A stretch of 46,073 bases of DNA from an uncultured bacterium (GTDB lineage Bacteria; UBP6; UBA1177), in contig CAJOMF010000029.1 in the NCBI GenBank assembly GCA_905235605.1, forward strand, positions 1 to 46,073. The letters are read 5' to 3'. Each line of letters begins with the position of its first letter. Position 1 is the first letter of the stretch. The position numbers were made by a program, and so were the translations under genes. This document shows positions 13,100 to 22,254 of this stretch, one piece after another. Under the pieces are notes generated by a model. It searched no databases and was not told where the DNA came from. It saw only the letters and a program-made list of their open reading frames with translations.

Positions 13100-14083
13100 A
13101 TGAAAAAAATCCTTTTTACTCTGTTGTTTTCAACCCTTTTTCTGAATCTCAACTCGTGTATCGCGATGAAAAACGATGTCGATATGGCGAAAACCGAGCT
13201 TCGCGCCGAAACCACTGCAAAAATGAAGATCCTTGAAGAAAACGTGACGAAAAACGTGACTCAATCACTCAAAGAGGAAGTGGCAAAACTGAATGCGCGT
13301 CTTGACGAGATCGAAAAAACGCAGCAGACCGAAAAGCAGATGCAGAAAAACAAGATCGACCTTTCCTTCAACAATCTTGAGGAGTTGCGCGAAACCATCA
13401 AAGAGCTCAACAAGAGAATTGACAATGTCGATATGACGGCGCAGAAAAATTCTCTTTTCTCAGAACAGATAAGTGCTCTCGAGAAAAAAATCGCTGAAAA
13501 CGAGACCGAACTCGCTCAGTTGAAAGAAAATATGAATTCGCAGATAGAAAACCTTAAACCTGTTGACAAGTTCACCGTGACGAAAGAAGGTGCCGTCAGA
13601 CTGCCGGAAAACTCGGAAAAAAGCTACAACCAGCTTGTAGAATACACAAAAAGCGGAAACTGCGACCCCGTGATCGCAAGAAAAGCGTGGGAAACTTTTG
13701 CCGACAAGTGGCCGGAAACCAGAAAATGCGACGTGACATTCTGGACAGGTGAAACATACTATATGGAAAAAAGCTACAACAAGGCTATCGAAACCTTGCA
13801 GCCAATCGAAAAAACATACCCCGGATGCGCAAAAATCGAGCGCAGCTACCTTCACATCGCCTTTTCACTTTTCTACATCGGCAAAGTCGAAGTCGCGAAC
13901 GCCATTCTTGAAAGCATGAAGGAAAAATTCCCGCAGCCGGCATTTCCCGATGAAGTAAAGGAACTCGAAAAGCTGATAAGATCAAAAATGCCGAAAAAGG
14001 CAGCTCCGGCAAAAAAAGCGGAACCTGCAAAAAAGGCTCCTGCAAAACAGCAGACAAAAACTCCTGCTAAAACCAAAAAGTAA
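13100..14083 (+). CDS. Lipoprotein with coiled-coil and TPR, YbgF/CpoB-like
   Basis: Signal peptide with lipobox LNSC, long coiled coil, C-terminal TPR (TFWTGETYYMEKSYNKAIETLQPI) and Lys/Pro/Ala tail. Confidence 0.7.
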   Translation: MKKILFTLLFSTLFLNLNSCIAMKNDVDMAKTELRAETTAKMKILEENVTKNVTQSLKEEVAKLNARLDEIEKTQQTEKQMQKNKIDLSFNNLEELRETIKELNKRIDNVDMTAQKNSLFSEQISALEKKIAENETELAQLKENMNSQIENLKPVDKFTVTKEGAVRLPENSEKSYNQLVEYTKSGNCDPVIARKAWETFADKWPETRKCDVTFWTGETYYMEKSYNKAIETLQPIEKTYPGCAKIERSYLHIAFSLFYIGKVEVANAILESMKEKFPQPAFPDEVKELEKLIRSKMPKKAAPAKKAEPAKKAPAKQQTKTPAKTKK

Positions 14084-14133
14084 CTCAAAAAATTTATTTT
14101 CAGCAAAAATCCTTAGAAAAAGGGCAAAAAAAA

Positions 14134-14209
14134 TGGCTCCTCGTGACGGACTTGAACCGCCGACCTAGTGGTTAACAGCCACCCGCTCTACCGACTGAGC
14201 TAACGAGGA
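14134..14209 (-). tRNA. tRNA-Asn (anticodon GTT), CCA encoded
   Basis: Reverse complement TCCTCGTTAGCTCAGTCGGTAGAGCGGGTGGCTGTTAACCACTAGGTCGGCGGTTCAAGTCCGTCACGAGGAGCCA; acceptor TCCTCGT/ACGAGGA, anticodon loop CTGTTAA. Confidence 0.97.
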
Positions 14210-14390
14210 ACCTCAAAAAATTGGATCAAATGTAACGAACTCAAACGGGCGGCAGTATACGCCGCGAAAAAAAATAGTCAAATAAAATCTTCTATTTTTT
14301 GTGAACATTACAAACTTTTACAGTAAAAACAAATAGTTATCTTTAAATTTGGCTTGCGTTACGACTGAATCGCATAAGGGCAAAAAAAAT

Positions 14391-14408
14391 CCCCCGTTGC
14401 CGGGGGAC
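14391..14408. terminator. Putative intrinsic hairpin CCCCCGTTGCCGGGGG downstream of the 14448-14708 gene
   Basis: GC-rich hairpin; on the minus strand it is followed by a T run. Confidence 0.5.
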
Positions 14409-14447
14409 GCCGTTTGAGTATTACAACATAACCTGAGGGGATCTTAA

Positions 14448-14708
14448 TCAGCTGATTTTCATCGTTTTTTTATGTTCTCTGAAAACCATCGGAATGAATT
14501 TCGCAGATTCAACCGTTTCAGCAACAAAGTGCATGAAGTCGCTTGTCGGCTCGGTCTGCCAGATTTTTCCGCATTCAGAGCATCTGAAAACGCGTCTTTT
14601 TCCGTCAAAGAAAACCGCGTCATGATAATTTCCGTTGTTTGCCTCGTATATACTTTTTCTGATTTCGAGCGACTCTCCGCCGCCGCAGCATTCACATTTA
14701 AAACTCAT
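14448..14708 (-). CDS. Small zinc-ribbon-like hypothetical protein
   Basis: MSFKCECCGGGESLEIRK...RVFRCSECGKIWQ (CxxC pairs); start ATG at 14708. Confidence 0.6.
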   Translation of the reverse strand: MSFKCECCGGGESLEIRKSIYEANNGNYHDAVFFDGKRRVFRCSECGKIWQTEPTSDFMHFVAETVESAKFIPMVFREHKKTMKIS

Positions 14709-14956
14709 TTCTACCTCCAAAAATCAAAAAACACGCTTATTTAGTTCCACTAGGTGCCGATTTTTCTGACTCAAAAATGAACTTTTTTTGAAAAAAGTGA
14801 ATAAGTCGCGATTTTTATTGATGAATTTTTACATGTTTTTTTGAGGGATTCTGCCGCTCATAATGCCTAATAAGGTAAAAATCCTGAAATTCGCGTTTTT
14901 GAATAGCCAAAACACAACGTATCATAACGCGTTTTTGATTTTTTAAGGAGTTGATT

Positions 14957-15115
14957 TTGTTAACAGAAAATATAAATTTTGCGAATCAAGAATCAAGAAT
15001 CAAGAATCAAGAATCAAGAATCAAGAATCAAGAATCAAGAATCAAGAATCAAGAATCAAGAATCAAGAATCAAGAATCAAGAATCAAGAATCAAGAATCA
15101 AGAATCCGCGTTTAA
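14957..15115 (+). CDS. Candidate 52-aa ORF with a heptapeptide (NQESRIK) repeat, possibly frame-switchable
   Basis: AAGGAG followed 6 nt later by TTG; frame reads MLTENINFA(NQESRIK)5NQESRIRV* through the AATCAAG repeats. Confidence 0.3.
   Translation: MLTENINFANQESRIKNQESRIKNQESRIKNQESRIKNQESRIKNQESRIRV
14984..15106 (+). repeat. Tandem heptanucleotide repeat (AATCAAG), 17 full copies plus AATC
   Basis: Read directly; perfect copies without interruption. Confidence 0.98.
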
Positions 15116-15311
15116 TTATATGTGATTCAAACGTAAAAATCAAGTTTTTCAGTCAAAAAATTTCAGATTCTTTTAATAATTTTAGTTGTTTCCCATTCTC
15201 TTGCGGCGCCTCCCTAGACTCCCTAAACTCCATAGAATTGCGCCGCACCCCGCGCCGCACAAGACAGCGTCAACCGCGCCGCCCGATACAGCACGCAACA
15301 TAGGAGGAAAA

Positions 15312-17483
15312 ATGAATAAATTCTGCCTCATTTTGTCACTATTTTTCAGCACATTGGTTCTTTTCGCAAATGATGATGACAAGTTGAAATTAGCCGTCAT
15401 GGAGTTTGAGGATCTCAGCGGGAAACTTTCTCCGCAGATGCTCTCCGGAGCCACCGAGTATATGCGAGGTGCATTCGTCAGCTCTAACAAGTATGTCGTT
15501 ATCGCCAAAGAGCGGCAGGAAAAAGAGATGATCAAGGAGATAAAACGGGAATCATACAAATCCTGCAATGACAAAAACTGCCAGATCCCGCTCGGTCAAG
15601 CTCTTTCCGCTGACACGATACTGCGCACTACAATCAATTTTTTCGGTGGAATTTTCACGATCACTTCAGAACTCATCGACCTTGCGAAAGAAGCGACTGT
15701 GAGCGGTGCGAAGCAGAATTTTGACGGCTCAGAACGTTCGCTCATGCAAGCTCTCGACAGGATCGTCGTCCAGATCGCCGGAACAGCCCTTTCCTACGGT
15801 GTTGAAGCGATGCAAACTCAGGAAATTCAAGGCGTAAAACTCGGCGGTGTCGAGCTTGACACGATGCCGAAAATCGAAGTAAAAGAAGCAAATTTTGATG
15901 AAGTCAAGAACTCTGTTGCGGTTGAAAAACTTGAATCCAATACCGGAATTTCACTTGAGGCCGATGCCGATGTTCTTGTCCTTTACGACAAGTGCGTCAA
16001 AGCAGACCGGAATGGCGAAACAGACACTCTCCACACCATCGATTTATGGTCTCAACTTGCTGAAATAAAAGATAAAAACCCGTTTCAGCAGCAGGCTCTA
16101 AAACGAATTTCAGACTGGAAAAAATACGTTTATTCAAAGCAGATGGCTAATTTGTTCGAGGCAGCCAAAGCGGCTGACAAGGCAGGACAGATATTCCCTC
16201 AAAAAGCAATTGACGCCTGGAACGATGTTTTCAAACAAAAAGGAACGACATACGCTGAAGAAAGTGAAAACCGCATTTTTTTGGCAAAATTCGATAATCC
16301 TTATGAACGCTCAGCCATGGAACGCTGGAATTTCTGGAAAAACTATAAATCACAGATCGAAAAATATAAAAATCAGCTTCAGAAATTCGAGGAACAAAGG
16401 AAAGAGGACAGGGAAAAACTGAAAAAAATTCTTCCGCTTGAAGTCATAACCGATGCGCAGAAAAGAACCGTCCTTCTCCAATACATGGAAATCTATGCTC
16501 CTTTCTATGGAATCGAGGATGTAAACAGCATTATTTATTCTATGGACGACAACACGGCTGCGAAACACATTTACGGACTCGTCTACAACGACTATTTGAA
16601 GAAGGAAATGGCTGAAAAATGCGAAAAAGGCAATGGTGCTGCGTGCTATATCTCGGCATCGCTTACAGAAGTCGAAGATCCGCAGAAATCGAATATGTTT
16701 TTCGCTCAATCATGTGAAAGAGGCGTTGTGAATGCATGTGTCAAAACAGGAAGAATCTACTTCCAGAACAAGCAATACAAAGATGCGGCAAAACTTTTTT
16801 ACGAATCATGCGGAATGGAGTCGCCTGAAGGATGCCATATAGCGGCTTATGTCACAGCAAAAGGAATGGGCGTTGAAGAAGATCTCTTTCTTGCAGGAGC
16901 AGTTTATAAAAAAGCATGTGAATTGGGCTATGAAGCAAGCTGCCGACCGGCAAAACAGCTGTCCGGCGTCACTCCTGAAAAATTAGAGCAGATAAAAGAA
17001 CAGCAGGAACACCAAAAACTTGTTGAAGAAAAAAGAAAAGCCGAAGAGAACAGAAAAAAGGCAGAGGCTGATAAAAAGACAAAGATAGCTGATGAACTCA
17101 ACCGCGCAGGGCGCAAAAAAAGATTAGGAATGGCAACAGGATTTCTTGCTTCGGGTGTGGTCGTCACAATTTTGGGCGGAGTCTCGTTCTACGGCATGGG
17201 ATCTGCAGAAAAGGATCGTAAAAATTATTACGATGAATATTGGGGTGCTACAGGAAGCAAAGCTACCGAATACCGCAAAAAAGCGCAGGATGCCGACAGC
17301 AAGCGTAAAACATATTTGGGTCTCGGAATTGCCGGAGTCGGTGCCGGTGTTGCACTCATAACAACAGGAATCGTTTTTTACAGCATTGATTTCGAAAGTG
17401 AGAAAAAGGTAAAGAAAAAATATAATGTCTCAATCGGCACAAGCCCGTTGGACGGAACATTGCAATTTGCGTTGAACTGGTAG
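15312..17483 (+). CDS. Exported CsgG-like N-domain protein with Sel1-like repeats and C-terminal TM segments
   Basis: Signal peptide; KLAVMEFEDLSGKL..., ADTILRTTINFFGGIFTITSELIDL; Cys-containing Sel1-like repeats (NGAACYISAS, GVVNACVKTG, SPEGCHIAAY, GYEASC). ATG at 15312 after GGAGG. Confidence 0.7.
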   Translation: MNKFCLILSLFFSTLVLFANDDDKLKLAVMEFEDLSGKLSPQMLSGATEYMRGAFVSSNKYVVIAKERQEKEMIKEIKRESYKSCNDKNCQIPLGQALSADTILRTTINFFGGIFTITSELIDLAKEATVSGAKQNFDGSERSLMQALDRIVVQIAGTALSYGVEAMQTQEIQGVKLGGVELDTMPKIEVKEANFDEVKNSVAVEKLESNTGISLEADADVLVLYDKCVKADRNGETDTLHTIDLWSQLAEIKDKNPFQQQALKRISDWKKYVYSKQMANLFEAAKAADKAGQIFPQKAIDAWNDVFKQKGTTYAEESENRIFLAKFDNPYERSAMERWNFWKNYKSQIEKYKNQLQKFEEQRKEDREKLKKILPLEVITDAQKRTVLLQYMEIYAPFYGIEDVNSIIYSMDDNTAAKHIYGLVYNDYLKKEMAEKCEKGNGAACYISASLTEVEDPQKSNMFFAQSCERGVVNACVKTGRIYFQNKQYKDAAKLFYESCGMESPEGCHIAAYVTAKGMGVEEDLFLAGAVYKKACELGYEASCRPAKQLSGVTPEKLEQIKEQQEHQKLVEEKRKAEENRKKAEADKKTKIADELNRAGRKKRLGMATGFLASGVVVTILGGVSFYGMGSAEKDRKNYYDEYWGATGSKATEYRKKAQDADSKRKTYLGLGIAGVGAGVALITTGIVFYSIDFESEKKVKKKYNVSIGTSPLDGTLQFALNW

Positions 17484-17492
17484 GAGGTCATT

Positions 17493-18770
17493 ATGAGAAC
17501 TAAACTATTGATTTTATCGGCAATTTTCACGACCTGCCTTATTTCATGCGAAAAGAAGATGGTCTGGCTCAATCCTGATGATCCCGAAGCTGATTTATCT
17601 AAAATCAGTGCAATGTGCGAGGAAAAATATGCCGAATGCGGATATATAGAACAAGAATTTGACGGCAAAATGAGAAAATTTTTCTGCGGAGAATGCACGC
17701 AGGAAGGATATGAATGCAAAACATACAACAGATGTGAAGACATTGACGAATGCGCAGATACTACGCTGAACAACTGCCATGGCAATTTTGAGTGTCACAA
17801 TTTGGATATAAAATTTGACGGGAAACCGTTTGAGTGCGTCTGTAAGAAAAATTATTCGGGCGATGATTGCACCCCAGAGACAAGAACGAAAGAATGCGTC
17901 GATTTGCCTGAAAACGCTGAGTGGAACAGCGTTTCAGAAATCACCCAGACCTGGAACGGTGAAGATTGGGAACCTTCAAACCAAGGGACTTTTAATGAAG
18001 AAACAAGCGAAACAGAGTGCAGGTTTAAATGTAAAGAAGATTATTTCTGGAACGACAGCAAATGTTTGAGTGATACAAGAACATTCAAATGTACCGGACT
18101 TCCCGAAAATGCAGTTTACAACACTGTCGATGAAATTACGCAGACTTGGAACGGCGAAGAGTGGATACCTTCAGACGAAAGCTATTTCAGCGAGACTCCG
18201 AGCACGACAGAATGCCGTTTCAAATGTGCATCGGCAGAATACACATGGAACGGCAGCACATGCGCAAGCAACGGCTCATCAACACTTCCTGAGTGCAGCT
18301 CAACTTCATCAACCCCGTGCAGGGATTCAACAAGCGGTCTCACCTGGTCAGCGAGGGCATCATCAACCTACACATGGCAGAATGCAGGCACATATTGTTA
18401 TAATTTGACAGAAGGCGGCTATTCGGATTGGCACCTGCCGACGATTGATGAACTCAGGACGCTTCTGATAGCAGACAGAGTGAAAAACAACTGTCAGGTA
18501 AGCGAAACAAACAACTGTCTGTCTAGCAGTTGTTGGAGCTGCTCAACCTGCACGCAGACAGGTACACAGTCATCAAGCGGAACCGGTTGTGATTCTTGGG
18601 GCACCTCATACAGCGACGGGCATTACAGCAAATTCGGGGAAACCGAATGTTTCTGGTCTTCCTCTACTAAATCAGATAATTCAGGTTACGCATGGTGCGT
18701 GTACATCAATAACGGAAGCGTGATCAGCCTCAATAAGACTTACAGCATCAATGTTCGTTGTGTGAGGTAG
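17493..18770 (+). CDS. Lipoprotein with EGF-like domain, duplicated Cys modules and DUF1566 (Lcl)-like C-terminus
   Basis: Lipobox LISC; DIDECADTTLNNCHGNFECHNL...FECVCKKNYSGDDC; two TR[TL]KC..LPENA..N(S/T)V.EITQTWNGE modules; C-terminal STSGLTWSA...GGYSDWHLPTIDELRTLL...FWSSS. Confidence 0.8.
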   Translation: MRTKLLILSAIFTTCLISCEKKMVWLNPDDPEADLSKISAMCEEKYAECGYIEQEFDGKMRKFFCGECTQEGYECKTYNRCEDIDECADTTLNNCHGNFECHNLDIKFDGKPFECVCKKNYSGDDCTPETRTKECVDLPENAEWNSVSEITQTWNGEDWEPSNQGTFNEETSETECRFKCKEDYFWNDSKCLSDTRTFKCTGLPENAVYNTVDEITQTWNGEEWIPSDESYFSETPSTTECRFKCASAEYTWNGSTCASNGSSTLPECSSTSSTPCRDSTSGLTWSARASSTYTWQNAGTYCYNLTEGGYSDWHLPTIDELRTLLIADRVKNNCQVSETNNCLSSSCWSCSTCTQTGTQSSSGTGCDSWGTSYSDGHYSKFGETECFWSSSTKSDNSGYAWCVYINNGSVISLNKTYSINVRCVR

Positions 18771-18834
18771 GTCGTGACCGCATTTTACGAGCGAAGCGAG
18801 TTATTTTTGCCCGCCCTTTTGAAGGGGGCGGGCT

Positions 18835-18853
18835 CTTGGCTCCCACTTTGGGG
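18835..18853. repeat. CTTGGCTCCCACTTTGGGG, 19-nt exact copy of a segment at 43470-43488
   Basis: Exact identity read in both places; flanked here by GC-rich inverted repeats. Confidence 0.85.
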
Positions 18854-19016
18854 TCGAGTTGCCAGTGGCAAGTCGACTCGCTGACGCGAAGCGGTCAGGC
18901 GAGTCGAAATTTTTTAACTTTTTTGATGGAGGTGGCAAAATGGATTCACCATAAAAAAGAGGGCTAACAAAATTTAACAATTTGTATTTACTGAAATTTT
19001 ATTTGTGGAGAAAAAA

Positions 19017-19871
19017 ATGTGTGCAGCAAAAATTTCACGGCTTGTCGAAATATACAAACTTATAAAAGAACATGGTATCAATAATCCTGACGGAAGTATT
19101 GATCTTATTGGAGATATTGATTTAAGCAATCTGGGACTTCCTGAAATTCCTTTTAAAATCAGGAATTTGTTCGGAGATTTTGACTGTTCTAACAATCAGT
19201 TGACATCTCTGAAAAATGCGCCGGATTGGGTTAGCGGAGATTTTGACTGCTCCAACAATAAATTGACCTCTCTTGAAGATGGTCCATCGTATGTCGGAGG
19301 AGATTTTTACTGCGCAGGTAATCCGAATTTGAAATCTTGGGGCTCAAATACATCAAGAAACATTAACGGGAATATCTATTCTTATGCCGAATATCTAAAA
19401 ACCAACAAAAAGGAGATGGAAAAGAGAAAAGCTCTAAAAATCGGTTTAGTCGCATGCAGCAAAAGCAAACAAGGAAAGGACGATCCAACAAAAAAATTCA
19501 AAGCACAGGAAATCTACACAGGCAACTCTTTCGGCAAATCAAAGGAATACTGCCTCGACAAAGCAAACGGATTCAATGAGTGGTATATTTTGTCAGAAGA
19601 ACATGAGTTGCTGGATAAAAACAAAATGATTTCTTATTACGATAAATATTTGGGCGACTTGTCCCGCAAAGAAAGAAGAGCGTGGGCAGCAACAGTCCTT
19701 GATGAACTTGGTAAAAAATATGACCTTAAAAGAGATTTGTTCTATATTTTCGGCGGAACGCTTTACTATGAAAATTTGAGTCAACACCTAAATTGTGTTG
19801 TTTTTGAATATAAAGGCAGTAACAGCATCAACTTGGAAGCACCCAGAATTTACACAAATGGCGGTAAATAA
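19017..19871 (+). CDS. Fusion of short leucine-rich repeats with a DUF6884-like domain
   Basis: LRRs GDFDCSNNQLTSL / GDFDCSNNKLTSL / GDFYCAGNPNLKSW; C-terminal IGLVACSKSKQ...EIYTGNSFGKSKEYC...WYILSEEHELLDKNKMISYYDKYL. Confidence 0.65.
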   Translation: MCAAKISRLVEIYKLIKEHGINNPDGSIDLIGDIDLSNLGLPEIPFKIRNLFGDFDCSNNQLTSLKNAPDWVSGDFDCSNNKLTSLEDGPSYVGGDFYCAGNPNLKSWGSNTSRNINGNIYSYAEYLKTNKKEMEKRKALKIGLVACSKSKQGKDDPTKKFKAQEIYTGNSFGKSKEYCLDKANGFNEWYILSEEHELLDKNKMISYYDKYLGDLSRKERRAWAATVLDELGKKYDLKRDLFYIFGGTLYYENLSQHLNCVVFEYKGSNSINLEAPRIYTNGGK

Positions 19872-19875
19872 TTTT

Positions 19876-19898
19876 GAGACATCAAGAATTGTCTCTAC
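19876..19898. repeat. GAGACA...TGTCTCTAC palindrome family member
   Basis: Inverted repeat 5 nt after the stop at 19871. Confidence 0.6.
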
Positions 19899-19929
19899 AA
19901 TTTTTTGTTATTTTTTTATGGAGGAAAAA

Positions 19930-20511
19930 ATGAAAAAATCACTCATCAGTTCACTTTTTGTTTTCGCAGTTTCAATCTTTTTCGCTTCATGCGGAAGCGC
20001 ACCCGCAACCGAAACCGGCAAAGTCGTTCAAAACGAACTTCACAATGCACCCAAATGGGTCCTCGGCAGCTCCAGCACATCTGAACAGCTCTGCGGCGTA
20101 GGAAGCGCCGGCGGTTCCAGAAATGTTGCTATGATGCGCTCAGCCGCAATGGGCAGAGGCAGGACCGAAATCGCGAGAATGCTTGAACTCAAAGTTCAGT
20201 CGATGCTTAAAGACTACCAGTCAACAACGACCGGCGGCGAAGAATTCGGCACAGCTGCAAACGACGAACAGCACATCGTCGATGTCGCAAAACAGATCAC
20301 CGACACGACACTTACCGGCACAGAGCAGAAAGACACATGGGTCTCCGATTCAGGAACGCTCTATGTCCTTATGTGTGCAGACCTCAACAAATTCAGAAAC
20401 GCAGTCGGCAACATGAAACAGCTGAGTGAAAGCGTCAGACAGGCAGTCGTTGAAAGAGCAGAAAAGGCTTTCGACGAACTTTCGAAAGAGATCAACGCAC
20501 AGAAACAGTAG
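19930..20511 (+). CDS. LPP20-family-like lipoprotein
   Basis: MKKSLISSLFVFAVSIFFASCGS lipobox; APKWVLG..., AAMGRGRTEIARMLELKVQ. Confidence 0.7.
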   Translation: MKKSLISSLFVFAVSIFFASCGSAPATETGKVVQNELHNAPKWVLGSSSTSEQLCGVGSAGGSRNVAMMRSAAMGRGRTEIARMLELKVQSMLKDYQSTTTGGEEFGTAANDEQHIVDVAKQITDTTLTGTEQKDTWVSDSGTLYVLMCADLNKFRNAVGNMKQLSESVRQAVVERAEKAFDELSKEINAQKQ

Positions 20512-20533
20512 ATACGTTTTATGAAACGTCTAC
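20508..20533. repeat. GTAGATACGTTTTATGAAACGTCTAC palindrome family member
   Basis: Inverted repeat containing the TAG stop of the preceding gene. Confidence 0.7.
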
Positions 20534-20618
20534 ACACGAAATTCCCCGGAACATCAGTTTACAGAAAAACAAAACGTTCCGGGGGAACTCTCTTTTGCAC
20601 TTTTAAAAGGAGAAATTA

Positions 20619-21473
20619 ATGAAAACAAAAATTTTATCAGCACTTTTCTTTTTGATGTTTTCAGTTGTTTCATGCGGCAGCGCCGATGAGAAAAGCAACG
20701 CGAAACCGGCAACCACCAGCGTCAGCAGACCTGAATGGACAAAAATCGCTGAAAAAATCGAAAAACCTGATGTTGTGCTTTTTGTCGGAGAGGCAAGCAA
20801 CGCAAATTCGGAAGAAGATGCCGTCAATTTGGCTCAGCAGAACGCTTTTGCGAAAGTGAGCAACTCTTTCGGAGTCTCGGTCAAAAGCGAATTCAAGTCG
20901 CATGAAGTCGAAACAAACGGCGAATATTCCTACGCGATCGGGGTAAAAAGCTCTGTGACCGGCAAACAGATCGAAGTCAAAAACTATCACATCAAAGACA
21001 AATACACCGAGCGTTCAGGCAGAAATGAATACAACGCCTTCGTTCTTCTTGCAATTCCCAAAACCGAACTTGCAAGGATCCAGACCGAAGTCGACGGATT
21101 CGGCGTCTGGGCTTTGAAATCGGATATTCCCGAAGCGGCAGACAGGATCCGGGAACTTTTTCCCGTTTTCAACCGGAAAGGGATAAAACTCAATCAGGAG
21201 ATAAAATTCGAGGAGACCGGCGATATTTCCGCAGTTGCAGCCGCATCAAACAAGGCTTTTCTCCTCAGAATCGAAGTAAAGGAAACAAAATCGGAGGAAT
21301 ACGACGGTGAATTTTATTCCGTGATCGAAATCAACGCCGAACTTTTCAACCTTCTCACGGCAGAAACGATAAACCGGTGGAGAGTTGAAAGCAAAGGTGC
21401 CGCTTACAGCCGCGGGGAAGCCCTGTCAAACGGCATCACGAAAGCTGTTCAGGAAATAACAAGTCAGATTTAA
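20619..21473 (+). CDS. LPP20-family-like lipoprotein
   Basis: MKTKILSALFFLMFSVVSCGS lipobox; SRPEWTKIAEKIEKPDVVLFVGEASNANSEEDAVNLAQQNAFAKVS. Confidence 0.65.
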   Translation: MKTKILSALFFLMFSVVSCGSADEKSNAKPATTSVSRPEWTKIAEKIEKPDVVLFVGEASNANSEEDAVNLAQQNAFAKVSNSFGVSVKSEFKSHEVETNGEYSYAIGVKSSVTGKQIEVKNYHIKDKYTERSGRNEYNAFVLLAIPKTELARIQTEVDGFGVWALKSDIPEAADRIRELFPVFNRKGIKLNQEIKFEETGDISAVAAASNKAFLLRIEVKETKSEEYDGEFYSVIEINAELFNLLTAETINRWRVESKGAAYSRGEALSNGITKAVQEITSQI

Positions 21474-21483
21474 CCAACTGTTT

Positions 21484-21987
21484 TTATTTCAGATTTTTAA
21501 TTTTAGCCATTGCTTCATCGAAAGAAGCAGTCTTGAAAAGAAGTTTTCCTGATTTATCGAGAACAAAGATCATAGGAAGCGTCACATCGCCCGATTTTTC
21601 AACAACTCCGAACTTTTTGCCGACAACGGAATATTTGTCGAAAACCGTCTCGAAACCGAACTTGTTCTGCTTGAAATAATCTTTGAGATCCTTTTCGGTC
21701 TTCTTCCTGTCTCCTTCAGCCGGAAGCGAAACCAGAATAAATTCAAACCCTTTCGACTTATTTTCTTTGAGGAACCCGTCCCACTTCGGCAAAGACCTTT
21801 TGCACGGATCGCACATAAGTGAAAAGAAATCGACTATGAGATACTTCGCACCGCTTTTTTTCATCATTTCATCCGATGAGACAAGTCTGCCGCTGCCGCT
21901 CATCGCATAAAGCTCGATACTGTAGTCATCCGCGGCACAAAGCTGGAAAAAAGAGAAGAAAAACACAAAAAGAATGATTTTTTTCAT
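21484..21987 (-). CDS. Thioredoxin-like exported protein (TlpA/redoxin type)
   Basis: Signal peptide; YLIVDFFSLMCDPCKRSLPKWDGFLKE (CxxC), LPMIFVLDKSGKLLFK. Confidence 0.8.
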   Translation of the reverse strand: MKKIILFVFFFSFFQLCAADDYSIELYAMSGSGRLVSSDEMMKKSGAKYLIVDFFSLMCDPCKRSLPKWDGFLKENKSKGFEFILVSLPAEGDRKKTEKDLKDYFKQNKFGFETVFDKYSVVGKKFGVVEKSGDVTLPMIFVLDKSGKLLFKTASFDEAMAKIKNLK

Positions 21988-22254
21988 AATTTCCTATCAA
22001 TTCAAGTCTATAAAACAAAGAACAAGCGGATATAGCACAAAAAAACAGGAAAAAGAATTTTATTCCTGCAAACTCAGCAACCGCTGTCATTGTGCAAAAT
22101 CAAAATGACGGCAGGCGGGCAGACCTAAGCTCCCAGAGGATTTCACAAAACAAGGGCTTGATTTTTCAAGATATTTCCAGCAAAGCTCTGCTGATTTCGG
22201 GAAAATGATTTTGTGGCAGATAATTCTACTGTAAGGCAATGAAAAACCAAATTA

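Noticed and set aside
14984-15106. CRISPR array interpretation of the AATCAAG repeats
   Set aside because: Units are contiguous 7-mers without spacers and no cas genes are present.
20535-20600. CCCCGGAAC...GTTCCGGGGG inverted repeat as a mobile element
   Set aside because: Fits a simple terminator or attenuator hairpin between two lipoprotein genes; no evidence of mobility.
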